From contig JAIOTT010000237.1 of NCBI GenBank assembly GCA_021106655.1, positions 1-10,452 on the forward strand: a stretch of 10,452 bases of DNA, in the 5' to 3' direction. The DNA comes from Bacteroidales bacterium. GTDB lineage: Bacteria > Bacteroidota > Bacteroidia > Bacteroidales > SMBSF77. Below the pieces are notes generated by a model. That model saw nothing but the letters and a program-made list of their open reading frames with translations, did not search any database and had not been told where the DNA came from. The translations under genes were made by a program, and so were the position numbers. Numbering within the stretch: position 1 is the first letter of the stretch; each line of letters starts with the position of its first letter. Of this stretch, positions 1-7,991 are shown one piece after another.

Positions 1-3000
1 TAAATGTTCCTGTTACTTTAACCATATTACCTTCACCAACAAATACCACTGTTGGTGTAGATGATGGCTATGGAGTTAATGAAGATACTCCACTGGCAGG
101 TAATGTCCTGGATAATGACTATGATCCGGAAGGAAATAACCAGAGTGTAAGCCTGGTATCTGGCCCATCCAATGGAACACTTACTTTCTATCCTGATGGA
201 ACCTTCAGTTATGTGCCAGATCCTGAATACAGCGGACCTGACCAGTTTGTATATGTTGTATGTGATGACGGATCACCGGCAGTATGCGATACAGCAACAA
301 GCTATATCACAGTCTTCCCTATTAACGATCCACCGGTAGCTATCAATGATATCAATAATACACTTATTGATACACCTGCCAGTGGAAATATATTGACTAA
401 TGATTCAGATCCTGAAGGAGATAACCTGACTGTTAACACAACACCGGTATCAGGGCCATCCAACGGTACTTTGGTATTGAATGCAGATGGAGCCTATACT
501 TATACACCTGATCCCGGCTTTACAGGCACAGATAGTTTTGTATACGAGGTTTGTGATGATGGTGTCCCACAGGCCTGTAGCCAGGCAACAGTTGAGATTA
601 GTGTCATAGATATTTCTCCAATAACTAACCGACCACCTGTGGGTAACCCTGATAATACAGTTGGAGCCCCCGGTGTACCAATTACTGGTGGTCTCATATC
701 AAATGACTTTGATCCTGATGGAGATTCACTTATTACCAATCCAACACCAGTGTCAGCTCCATCTCATGGTACATTGACAATTAATCCTGACGGTACCTAC
801 ATCTATATTCCTGATCCTGGCTTTAAAGGATTAGATAGCTTTGTATATGAGTTATGTGACGACGGAATGCCATCATTATGTGTAAATGTTCCTGTTACTT
901 TAACAATTTTAAAAACCAATGGAACAAATACTACCGTTGCTGTTGATGATGGATATGGAACAAATGAAGATACTCCTTTGTCATCAAATGTATTGACCAA
1001 TGATTATGATCCTGAGGGTAATACTCAGAGTGTTAGTCTGGTATCAGTACCTGCAAACGGAACCCTGACACTGAATCCTGATGGTACATTTACTTATGTA
1101 CCTGATCCGGGATACAGCGGACCTGATCAGTTTATTTATGTTGCATGTGATGATGGAACACCAACAGCATGTGATACAGCAACATCTTATATCACCATAT
1201 TCCCTGTTAACCATCCACCTGTGACTTTTAATGAAGTAGTACAAGTATGTAGTGATGGAAGTATCGCAGGCAATGTATTGGCAAATGGTGATTATGATCC
1301 GGATGGTACAAGTTTGTTTGTAAGTACAACAGCTGTTGTATTACCAGCTAATGGTGTGTTTACTATTCTTGTAAACGGAGACTATTCATATATCCCAAAT
1401 CCGGGTTATGTTGGTTTTGATATGGCAGTTGTTTCTGTTTGTGATAATGGTATTCCATTGCCTTCTGAGTGTACTAACGACACTATTTTTATCCTGATAA
1501 CTTCATCCGTAATAGTTAGTGCAGGTCCGGATGCAACTATCTGTGAAGGTGAATGTGTTACGGTATCTACAATGTTTGCTCCTGCCGGAAGTACCTACAT
1601 GTGGAGCAATAACGCTACAACAAACTCAATTGTGGTTTGCCCAACAACAAGCGAAACCTACACAGTAACAGTAACGGATCTCAATGGCTGTACAGGAAGT
1701 GATAATGCAAGTGTGACCGTAAATCCTAATCCGGTTGCTAATGCAGGATCAGATACTGCCTTTTGTATTGGAGCTTGTATAGATCTGGCAGCTGCAGGTG
1801 CAGGATCAGGTGGCACTTATGCATGGAATACAGGCGCTACAGATGCTATTATTAATGTTTGTCCAACTTCAACTACTACATACACAGTAATAGTAACAAA
1901 CCAGTATGGTTGTACTGATGTTGATGATGTAACTGTTACTGTTAATCCACTATCTATAGCCGATGCCGGACCACAACAGACCATTTGTGTAGGCCCAGGT
2001 GTTTGTGCTTCACTTTCTGCTACAGGAGGAGTTGACTATACATGGAGTACCGGAGATACAGATGCATCAATAAATGTATGTCCAACAGTCACAACAATAT
2101 ATACTGTAACAGTAGTAGATGCAAATGGTTGTTCGGATAGTGATGAAGTTACAATTACTGCTTTTGTTCCACCTGTAATATTATCACAAACAACTAATAT
2201 CACTCAATGTGAAAGTACATACCTTGAATTGGAGCTAAATGTTAGTGCATATCCAGCCCCAAGTTTGCAATGGTACCATGACGGCCTGGCATTACAGGGA
2301 GAAACCAATAATAAGATTGTAATTGATTCCTTACGACATTTTGATGCGGGATATTATTACTGTGAGATTGATCATTATTGTGGTACAATTACATCGGATT
2401 CCATTGAAATAATAGTTACCTTCAAACCAATATTTGTTGATGAACCACCTCTGCATACAGAGCTGTGTGAAGGTGAACAAGTTGTGTTTAGTGTAACCAC
2501 CCAGGGAACTACCCCAATGACCTTTCAATGGTATAAGGATGGTGTAATATTACCGGGAGAAACAGATACAGTTTTAATTATTGACCCGATCACATTTACA
2601 GACAATGGCAACTATACGTGTGTTGCGACTAATGTTTGTGGTACACGTACTACTCACAATGCACAACTGGTTGTGATGCTCCCACCAATAATTATTAGCC
2701 AACCTGTAAGTCAGACTGCGTGTGAGAACTCAAGTGCAAGCTTTACTGTTGTAGCAGATGTTACAGGTCCACATTGTTACATTTGGTACAAGAATGGTAT
2801 TGAATTACCTGATGGTTGTATAACTGAGACCCTGACAATTGATACAGTTACATTAGCTGATGCAGGATTCTACGAGGTTCATATAAGAAATGCTTGTGGA
2901 ACGACTGTCAGTAATACCGTATGGTTAGCAGTAATACCTTCTCCACAGGTAAACCTTGGTAATGATACTACAATTAGTGTTGGTTCAAGCTTAATTTTGG

Positions 3001-4166
3001 ATGCAGGTCCTTGGGCAAGCTATTTGTGGAGTGATGGCTCAACAAACCAGACATTTTTAGTGACTGGAACAGCTAACTATGTGGTAACTATAACTGATGC
3101 TAATGGCTGTACCGGCTCTGATGATATAAATGTAATCGTTGTAAATACATTTACCCTTGGAGGCCAGGTTGTTTATAATAGCCCGGCTGCCACACCTATA
3201 GCTAATACTGTGCTGAATCTAACAAATACGAATAATACAACAGTCGTTACAGCGCAGGCTAACTTAAGTGGTAATTATATTTTCAACAATATACCGGGTG
3301 ATCAGTATCATATGCTGGCAACCACAAATAGACCATGGGGTGGAGCTAACTCAACAGACGCCCTTGCAATTATGCATCACTTTGTAAATATGAATCAAAT
3401 TTCAGGTCTCAACCTTGATGCAGCTGATGTGGATGCTACCGGCTATGTTAATACACTGGATGCCTTGTATGTACAGCAGCGTTTCATCAATGTAATAGAT
3501 CAGTTCCCTGCCGGAGACTGGATCTTTGATGATGATGACCTTATACTACTTAACTCAGCAAATGGAACTATTCTTGGACATGATGTAGCAGCATTATGCT
3601 TCGGTGATGTTAATGCAAGCTATGTGCCATCAACTGTTAAGATTACTCCATCAATTAGTTTGAGCACTCAGGGTATCTTGGAATTAAATTCATATGAAGA
3701 AGTAGACGTTCCGGTTTCAACCGAAACTACATTTGAAGCAGGAGCTATCTCCCTCATCATGAATTACCCAGTGGGTGTAGAAATTATTGGTGTTAGCATG
3801 ACTAAGGGTGATGCAGATAAACTGATGTATTCAGCTAAAGATGGTCAATTGAGGATATCATGGTATAACTTAGAGCCAATATCACTAAAAGCAAATGAAT
3901 CATTGTTCATAATGAAGCTGAGATTAACGACCTTTGCTAATGCAGCTGACAAGAACTTTGATCTGAATGCAAGAAGTGAAATTGCTGACAGAAGTGCTGT
4001 GATGGTTGATAATGTGAAACTGACAATGCCCCGATTGGTTGCTTCAACGAACGATTATGCACTGAGCAATAACTATCCTAATCCGTTCAATAATATTACT
4101 ACTATTGAGTACAGACTACCTGAGACAGTAAAAGTTGTACTTAGTGTGTTTAACCTTGTGGGATAA
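1..4166 (+). CDS. Giant multidomain secreted adhesin-like protein, 5'-partial, T9SS sorting domain cut by a stop
   Basis: The frame is open from the left edge (first full codon at 3) for 1,387 codons, so the true start lies outside the window; the GTG at 213 is an internal valine codon. Domains by visible residue: cadherin-like repeats about 20-500, PKD-like repeats about 505-721, Ig-like domains about 725-980, a fourth PKD-like repeat about 982-1048, a carboxypeptidase-regulatory/dockerin-like region about 1050-1210, a cohesin-like domain about 1213-1345, then the start of a type A T9SS sorting domain (NNYPNPFNNITTIEY, then VLSVFNLVG). Such proteins are exported by Sec, then T9SS, and anchored on or released from the outer membrane. 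The repeats suggest an extended, calcium-binding adhesive stalk; this role is inferred. The frame ends at TAA 4164-4166, inside the sorting domain, and the rest of that domain continues in frame after it. No enzymatic domain is visible. Confidence 0.88.
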   Translation, partial: NVPVTLTILPSPTNTTVGVDDGYGVNEDTPLAGNVLDNDYDPEGNNQSVSLVSGPSNGTLTFYPDGTFSYVPDPEYSGPDQFVYVVCDDGSPAVCDTATSYITVFPINDPPVAINDINNTLIDTPASGNILTNDSDPEGDNLTVNTTPVSGPSNGTLVLNADGAYTYTPDPGFTGTDSFVYEVCDDGVPQACSQATVEISVIDISPITNRPPVGNPDNTVGAPGVPITGGLISNDFDPDGDSLITNPTPVSAPSHGTLTINPDGTYIYIPDPGFKGLDSFVYELCDDGMPSLCVNVPVTLTILKTNGTNTTVAVDDGYGTNEDTPLSSNVLTNDYDPEGNTQSVSLVSVPANGTLTLNPDGTFTYVPDPGYSGPDQFIYVACDDGTPTACDTATSYITIFPVNHPPVTFNEVVQVCSDGSIAGNVLANGDYDPDGTSLFVSTTAVVLPANGVFTILVNGDYSYIPNPGYVGFDMAVVSVCDNGIPLPSECTNDTIFILITSSVIVSAGPDATICEGECVTVSTMFAPAGSTYMWSNNATTNSIVVCPTTSETYTVTVTDLNGCTGSDNASVTVNPNPVANAGSDTAFCIGACIDLAAAGAGSGGTYAWNTGATDAIINVCPTSTTTYTVIVTNQYGCTDVDDVTVTVNPLSIADAGPQQTICVGPGVCASLSATGGVDYTWSTGDTDASINVCPTVTTIYTVTVVDANGCSDSDEVTITAFVPPVILSQTTNITQCESTYLELELNVSAYPAPSLQWYHDGLALQGETNNKIVIDSLRHFDAGYYYCEIDHYCGTITSDSIEIIVTFKPIFVDEPPLHTELCEGEQVVFSVTTQGTTPMTFQWYKDGVILPGETDTVLIIDPITFTDNGNYTCVATNVCGTRTTHNAQLVVMLPPIIISQPVSQTACENSSASFTVVADVTGPHCYIWYKNGIELPDGCITETLTIDTVTLADAGFYEVHIRNACGTTVSNTVWLAVIPSPQVNLGNDTTISVGSSLILDAGPWASYLWSDGSTNQTFLVTGTANYVVTITDANGCTGSDDINVIVVNTFTLGGQVVYNSPAATPIANTVLNLTNTNNTTVVTAQANLSGNYIFNNIPGDQYHMLATTNRPWGGANSTDALAIMHHFVNMNQISGLNLDAADVDATGYVNTLDALYVQQRFINVIDQFPAGDWIFDDDDLILLNSANGTILGHDVAALCFGDVNASYVPSTVKITPSISLSTQGILELNSYEEVDVPVSTETTFEAGAISLIMNYPVGVEIIGVSMTKGDADKLMYSAKDGQLRISWYNLEPISLKANESLFIMKLRLTTFANAADKNFDLNARSEIADRSAVMVDNVKLTMPRLVASTNDYALSNNYPNPFNNITTIEYRLPETVKVVLSVFNLVG
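49..1505 (+). repeat. Five tandem cadherin-like repeats with a higher-order unit
   Basis: Five units of roughly 90-100 codons, at about 60-325, 335-620, 635-905, 945-1210 and 1215-1505. Each has a core of N-D-x-D-P-E/D-G, then N-G-T-L, D-G-x-Y/F-x-Y, P-D-P-G-Y/F and a V-C-D-D-G-x-P-x-x-C motif; the acidic residues suggest calcium binding and the cysteine pair a possible disulphide. Units 1 and 4 are much more alike than neighbours (both have DDGYG, NEDTPL and CDTATSYIT). The sequence at 1-20 recurs at 883-902, so the array also repeats at about 885 bases, or three domains. Unit 5 is the most divergent. Confidence 0.85.
1509..2163 (+). repeat. Three tandem PKD-like domains inside the adhesin gene
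   Basis: Three units of about 70 codons, at about 1515-1725, 1734-1953 and 1957-2163. Each starts A-G-x-D/Q-x-x-x-C, has a Y-x-W-S/N-x-G/N-A/D-T core, then V-C-P-T and T-Y-T-V-x-V-T-D/N-x-x-G-C. This is the cysteine-containing PKD/gliding-motility-type repeat common in Bacteroidota surface proteins. A fourth, cysteine-poorer copy (LGNDTTISVGSS, then DANGCTGSDD) lies at about 2946-3145, after the Ig-like domains. Confidence 0.75.
2170..2940 (+). repeat. Three tandem Ig-like domains inside the adhesin gene
   Basis: Three units of about 85 codons, at about 2170-2430, 2431-2685 and 2686-2940. Each has an early cysteine (TQCES, TELCEG, QTACEN), an aromatic core W-Y-x-D/N-G, an L-x-I-D strand, a D-A-G-x-Y or D-N-G-N-Y turn and a late C-G-T. 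This is the I-set-like pattern, with both core cysteines present and an additional one in C-G-T. They are probably spacer or binding modules of the stalk; no ligand can be named. Confidence 0.78.
3150..4035 (+). other. Dockerin-like plus cohesin-like region of the adhesin
   Basis: About 3150-3300 resembles a carboxypeptidase-regulatory beta domain ending GNYIFNNIPGDQY. Then come two calcium-loop-like helices: GGANSTDALAIMHHFV, and ADVDATGYVNTLDALYVQQ, whose D-x-D-x-T-G-Y-x-N-x-x-D pattern is that of a dockerin type I loop; FGDVNASYVPS closes the segment. About 3640-4035 resembles a cohesin fold (GAISLIMNYP, then LRISWYNLEPISLKANE and LFIMKLRL). Dockerin and cohesin partners normally sit on different proteins; here both lie in one chain, as a terminal module just before the sorting domain. 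Assigned by motif only. Confidence 0.6.
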
Positions 4167-4325
4167 CAAATAGTAGTACTGGTAAATGAAGAACAAAGTG
4201 AGGGTAGCTATAAGCTTGACTTTGATGGATCAGCCTTAGCTTCAGGAGTATATATGTATAAGATAGATGTTGAAGGTAAGAGCCGCAACTTCGTACAGAC
4301 CCGTATGATGGTTGTGAATAAATAA
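4164..4325 (+). pseudogene. Detached end of the T9SS sorting domain after an in-frame stop
   Basis: Reading on in the same frame after TAA 4164-4166 gives 52 sense codons (4167-4322) and a second TAA at 4323-4325. The peptide opens QIVVLVNEEQSEGSY, then has SALASGVYMYKI and ends FVQTRMMVVNK, which is the usual second half of a type A T9SS sorting domain. Family members normally read G-Q or G-E at the junction, so the stop is most simply a CAA-to-TAA change after VFNLVG. No other stop or frameshift is present. It could be a real nonsense mutation, a read-through stop or a base-call error. Confidence 0.85.
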
Positions 4326-4347
4326 TCATTAAGGGAATAATTTTTCT

Positions 4348-4376
4348 ACAAAGGGGGCTGGTTCAGTCTCCTTTGT
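4348..4376 (+). terminator. Rho-independent terminator after the adhesin gene
   Basis: A 13-bp stem (4348-4360 with 4364-4376, two G.U pairs, GTT loop) is followed by the T-rich TTGTTTAT. It lies 22 bases after the second stop (4325) and 181 after the premature stop, so it fits the end of the full-length gene. Confidence 0.85.
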
Positions 4377-4385
4377 TTGTTTATA

Positions 4386-4413
4386 GAAAGTCAAAAAGTG
4401 GGAAAGTCAAAAA
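4386..4413 (+). repeat. Short direct repeat in the 4326-4512 gap
   Basis: The 12-base sequence GAAAGTCAAAAA occurs at 4386-4397 and again at 4402-4413. Apart from this and the terminator, I see nothing else clear in the gap before the DUF4340 gene. Confidence 0.55.
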
Positions 4414-4512
4414 AATCGTTAATTTTGAGTTTTTGTTTTTATGGCTTATAGATTAAGAATTCCGTAAAATCATAATCAAATTTAAGCAAGGCTATAAATC
4501 AATATTTTGCAA

Positions 4513-5616
4513 ATGAAGAAAAACAAGCTGATAATTATTATTACTATTGTACTGGCTATTATTGCTTTACTTTTTATACTGACAAATTCGGGAAATACAT
4601 TTAAGGGAGAAATACGGGATTTTGCTGTTCAGGATACATCTAACATTAGTAAGATATTTATTACTGATAAAGCAAATAATCAAGTTACTCTCAGCAGGGA
4701 ACTATCAGCTAACTGGAAACTAAATGATAAATTTTCGACCAGAAAGGATGCAGTAAATATTTTACTTAAAACACTCTTGCAAGTTTCAGTTCTGGAGCCT
4801 GTATCAAAAGCTTCACATAATAGTGTAATAAAACGTTTAGCTGCAAATTCTGTAAAAATTGAGATTTATCAACATGTATACCGAATCAATATTTTTAATT
4901 GGATAAAGTTATTTTCACGCGAAAAATTAACTAAGACCTATTACATTGGCGGAGCTACACAGAATAATATAGGAACATATATGCTCATGGAGCACTCAAG
5001 TGTCCCATTCATTACTTATATACCGGGTTTTAGAGGATTTATCTCAATAAGATACTCCGCTCTGGAAGCGGACTGGAGAGACCACACAATATTCAACCAG
5101 AGATTTTCCGAAATAAGATCTGTTAAACTTGAATTTTCTGAAAATCCCGGGCAATCTTATGTTGTTCTAAATAATGATAACAAAACTTTTTCATTAAGCT
5201 CCATGATCAATAATAAACACATTGAAAATTTTGATACTTTAAAAGTGTTGGATTATTTTACTTCTTTTGATAATATTAAGTTTGAAGCATTACTCAATAA
5301 ATTAGACATTGCAGCTAAGGATTCAATAATTAATTCCCAGCCATTTCATATTTTAACTCTCACCAATACATCAGGTGAAGAAATTACCGTGAAAACATTT
5401 CACAAATACTCCTCTGAAGTAGAAGTTGATTTGGAAGGTAATCCGGTTTTATATGACAGAGACAGGCTTTTTGCATTGGTTAACAATGATAAAGATTTTG
5501 TCTTAATCCAGTTTTTTGTATTTGATAAGATCTTGCGTCCTCTGTCTTATTTTCAGAACTCCAAACCGTACTTACCCGCAACCCGTAACCCGCAACTCAT
5601 TAAATCACATCAATAA
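4513..5616 (+). CDS. DUF4340 domain-containing membrane-anchored protein
   Basis: This 367-residue protein starts at ATG 4513; a TTG at 4507 is in frame but less likely. No Shine-Dalgarno is visible, which is normal for this phylum. Residues about 6-24 form one hydrophobic segment after MKKNK, so the rest probably faces the periplasm. It matches the DUF4340 family as I know it: DTSNISKIFITDK near the start, YYIGGATQNNIGTYMLMEHS, then IPGFRGFISIRYS and WRDHTIFN in the middle, and FVLIQFFVFDK near the end. The biochemical role of the family is not established, and the neighbours do not clarify it. The last residues (about PATRNPQLIKSHQ) are encoded by a heptanucleotide repeat and look like an accidental extension beyond the family's usual end near LSYF. 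The stop lies 17 bases inside the 3' end of the opposite-strand glycosyltransferase gene. Confidence 0.82.
   Translation: MKKNKLIIIITIVLAIIALLFILTNSGNTFKGEIRDFAVQDTSNISKIFITDKANNQVTLSRELSANWKLNDKFSTRKDAVNILLKTLLQVSVLEPVSKASHNSVIKRLAANSVKIEIYQHVYRINIFNWIKLFSREKLTKTYYIGGATQNNIGTYMLMEHSSVPFITYIPGFRGFISIRYSALEADWRDHTIFNQRFSEIRSVKLEFSENPGQSYVVLNNDNKTFSLSSMINNKHIENFDTLKVLDYFTSFDNIKFEALLNKLDIAAKDSIINSQPFHILTLTNTSGEEITVKTFHKYSSEVEVDLEGNPVLYDRDRLFALVNNDKDFVLIQFFVFDKILRPLSYFQNSKPYLPATRNPQLIKSHQ
5574..5594 (+). repeat. Heptanucleotide repeat ACCCGYA x3
   Basis: Three exact-period copies, ACCCGCA (5574-5580), ACCCGTA (5581-5587) and ACCCGCA (5588-5594), with a degenerate AACCGTA just before and ACTCAT just after. 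The block lies inside the 3' end of the DUF4340 gene and just before the tail-to-tail overlap with the glycosyltransferase gene. It is more GC-rich than the surrounding DNA. Confidence 0.75.
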
Positions 5617-6820
5617 AATCCTTTGCTAATTTGCTGTACAAATGATTTTGGAGCACATATGCTTTTCCATTAGTGCCTATTTGTAATAATTCCTCATTAC
5701 TTTTACTGACGAGCTCAAGTATTGACTCTATAAGCTTTTCAGGATTTTCAGCTTCAATACTTATACCGCAACCGGCTTCCCCTACAATATCATTCCCTGC
5801 GTCAATTGCCTGTATCACCACTTTGCCTGACATCATATAATCAATTAATTTATTTGGACTGATCCCAAAGCGAAATAATGGCTGGCGTTGTAATCCTATG
5901 TATAAAATGTCGAACATATCCAGGAGCTTCGGGATACTTCTTTTTGGCACAGCTTTAAGGAAATATACATTACTCAGCTTTTTCTTATTGCATAATCTTA
6001 TTAGTCTGTCCTTTTCAGGTCCGTGTCCTACGATAAAAAATGCTATTTTTTTATTTGATAGCTGTTCTGCAGCCAGTATGAAATTGTCGAGAGCGTTGGC
6101 AATGCCAATACTGCCGGTATAGGCAATTAACTTATTCCCTTCCGACCTTATTTTATTAATTTGTATTTCAGTTTTCTCCTCAATATCTGTAGTATTTTCC
6201 CATTCCTCATCACAAATACCATTGGGAATATAATGCCAATTTTCCGGATCAAGACCATGAGATTGCATATATTCCTTAGTCTTTGGTAAAATTGAGATAA
6301 CCTTATCAGCATGGCGATATGCATAGTTTTCGCCATGCTGCATCATGCGGATAAAAGGATGATTTTTTGACATTCCACCTAACTCCATTGGTGATAAAGG
6401 CCATAGATCATGGACTTCATAAATATATTTTGCAGAAGATATCTTTGCAATCCTGTGTGCAGGATAATTGTCGGAAGGATAAGTTGATGAGGCTATAACA
6501 AGGTCCGGCTTATAAGTCGTTGATATCTTTTTTGCATTGACCCAAAGCTTAGCAATAAAAGTAAACATATTTCGGGTTCGTCCAAAACCATTACCTTCGT
6601 ATTTAGGGGTTTTAATCCATACATACCTGATGCCTTCATGAATGTCTTCCTGGAAATTCCTTTTTACATCAATTTGAATGGAGCGGATATGTGCAAAGGA
6701 AGCTGCAAGGATTGTGACATTATGACCCATCATTACCCATTCACGGGATAAATAATATGGACGGTATTCCATTCCTAATATATCAGAACCGGCATAATGA
6801 TTTATAAGCAAGATATTCAT
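5600..6820 (-). CDS. GT4-family glycosyltransferase (WbuB-like)
   Basis: This 406-residue protein has the GT-B layout of family GT4 enzymes, which move a sugar from a nucleotide-sugar donor to a growing lipid-linked glycan at the cytoplasmic membrane face. N-terminal domain: LLINHYAGSD opening, REWVMMGHNVTIL (about 26-38) and EVHDLWP (135-141). C-terminal donor domain: YTGSIG (234-239), GHGPEKDRL (265-273), FGISPNKLIDYMMSGK (318-333) and EAGCGISIEAENPEKL (about 348-363), the usual donor-binding block. Sugar and acceptor cannot be told. Length is normal for the family. It is the last gene of a minus-strand operon, 10 bases after the polymerase-like gene, which suggests shared transcription. 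Its 3' end overlaps the DUF4340 gene by 17 bases, with no terminator visible between them. Confidence 0.88.
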   Translation of the reverse strand: MNILLINHYAGSDILGMEYRPYYLSREWVMMGHNVTILAASFAHIRSIQIDVKRNFQEDIHEGIRYVWIKTPKYEGNGFGRTRNMFTFIAKLWVNAKKISTTYKPDLVIASSTYPSDNYPAHRIAKISSAKYIYEVHDLWPLSPMELGGMSKNHPFIRMMQHGENYAYRHADKVISILPKTKEYMQSHGLDPENWHYIPNGICDEEWENTTDIEEKTEIQINKIRSEGNKLIAYTGSIGIANALDNFILAAEQLSNKKIAFFIVGHGPEKDRLIRLCNKKKLSNVYFLKAVPKRSIPKLLDMFDILYIGLQRQPLFRFGISPNKLIDYMMSGKVVIQAIDAGNDIVGEAGCGISIEAENPEKLIESILELVSKSNEELLQIGTNGKAYVLQNHLYSKLAKDFIDVI

Positions 6821-6830
6821 AAGCAGTGAC

Positions 6831-7955
6831 CTAATCTTCTTTTCCAGGTATCTTTACAAAGAAAATAAATAATGCGATGTCGATGAAAGAGACTCCCCAG
6901 AAAACAGCATATTGAAATAAAGATAATATTAATATTATGGAGACATAAATAAAATTTTTCGAATTAATATTTATAAAAATCAAAGATATAAAAAGCATAA
7001 ATATTATAATCCCATGTGAAGCTAATACTTGTAAAAATGAATTATGTGCGTGGACCAATTCTCTTTTGTCACGATCATCAATATAATACTTCTGGGAGAA
7101 ATTACCGAAAATTAAATTCTCTTTAATAAATGAGAGGTAATGTTTCCATATTTTCTCTCGACCGGATAACTCAATTCTATCCATGCCTTTGCTTAACTGA
7201 GTATATATTGTTGACGATTTACTCAGTAATAGTATGATTAATGCAATAACGAAAGCTGAAAGTATAAAGTTGGATGCTATTTTTTTTAACGAGATATTTA
7301 GCTTTATTTGTCTTAATTGATGAATTGTATACAGTGATAATTTAATGAGATAAAATAATATTATTAATAACACTGTTGTTCGCTGGAAAGAAATAACAGT
7401 AGCGATAAAGAACAATAGCAGCATAATTGCCCGGGTCTTCTTTGAAAAGAGTTTATAAAAATCGATTAAGAGGATTGCGATAAAAATTTTTTCAGCAAAG
7501 AAGCTGGAGTTATCGCTTAATCCAAAAACTTTTCTGAAATATAACAGATCTGTTGGATTATATTTTGTGAAGTAGCTTTCCCACAAGAAAATAGTATTGA
7601 TATTTAAGGCAAATTCAACTATTCCAAGGAAGGCTTCGAGGGAGAGAAATATTATTAGTATTTTGAGATCTGCTTTACTTATATATTTAGCCAGAAAATA
7701 TGAAATAAACATTAAAAAAGTATAGGGAAAAACACTATCACTTGAATCAAGCTGACCAATATGAATAACTAAGTTTAGAAAACTTAATATGCCAATTGAA
7801 AAAAGGATGATGATGTTAATGTCAAGTTTTTTGAGATCTACAGGTGAAAGAAATATCTTCTTATAATTCTTAAGCAATAGATAAAGGAATGGAACAAACA
7901 AGAAGTAGTGTGGTATTAAAGCTATTGTAGTTATGAAAATTAAAAAGCCAATCAT
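6831..7955 (-). CDS. Wzy/O-antigen-ligase-family membrane protein
   Basis: This 374-residue protein is almost wholly hydrophobic, with roughly ten membrane segments. It carries the Wzy_C-type signature: GREKIWKHYLSFIKENLIFG (265-284), a polar loop, then HAHNSFLQVLASHGI (302-316), including the conserved H-x-H-N-S. SFQRT (189-193) adds an arginine typical of the family's periplasmic loops. Such proteins polymerise lipid-linked oligosaccharides (Wzy) or transfer them to lipid A core or other acceptors (WaaL) on the periplasmic side; sequence alone rarely separates the two. The neighbouring Wzz-like gene, 36 bases upstream in the same direction, and the glycosyltransferase 10 bases downstream favour a polymerase role. 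It shows no extended similarity to the other ligase-family protein at 8985-10229 outside the signature region. Confidence 0.82.
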   Translation of the reverse strand: MIGFLIFITTIALIPHYFLFVPFLYLLLKNYKKIFLSPVDLKKLDINIIILFSIGILSFLNLVIHIGQLDSSDSVFPYTFLMFISYFLAKYISKADLKILIIFLSLEAFLGIVEFALNINTIFLWESYFTKYNPTDLLYFRKVFGLSDNSSFFAEKIFIAILLIDFYKLFSKKTRAIMLLLFFIATVISFQRTTVLLIILFYLIKLSLYTIHQLRQIKLNISLKKIASNFILSAFVIALIILLLSKSSTIYTQLSKGMDRIELSGREKIWKHYLSFIKENLIFGNFSQKYYIDDRDKRELVHAHNSFLQVLASHGIIIFMLFISLIFININSKNFIYVSIILILSLFQYAVFWGVSFIDIALFIFFVKIPGKED

Positions 7956-7991
7956 CTGTGTAACCTTCGTAATATATAATAAGACCGGGAA

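Noticed and set aside
213..215. GTG as start of the adhesin gene
   Set aside because: The same frame is open to the left edge and encodes the rest of a cadherin-like repeat, so this is an internal valine.
49..1505. Regular repeats as a possible CRISPR array
   Set aside because: The repeats are about 280-base protein-coding domain units in one open frame, not short repeats with unique spacers.
4420..4427. TAATTTTG as a promoter for the DUF4340 gene
   Set aside because: It fits TAnnTTTG, but there is no TTG at a suitable distance upstream, so the match is likely chance in AT-rich DNA.
5898..6122. Plus-strand reading frame inside the glycosyltransferase gene
   Set aside because: It is antisense to a well-supported GT4 gene and shows no recognisable domain.
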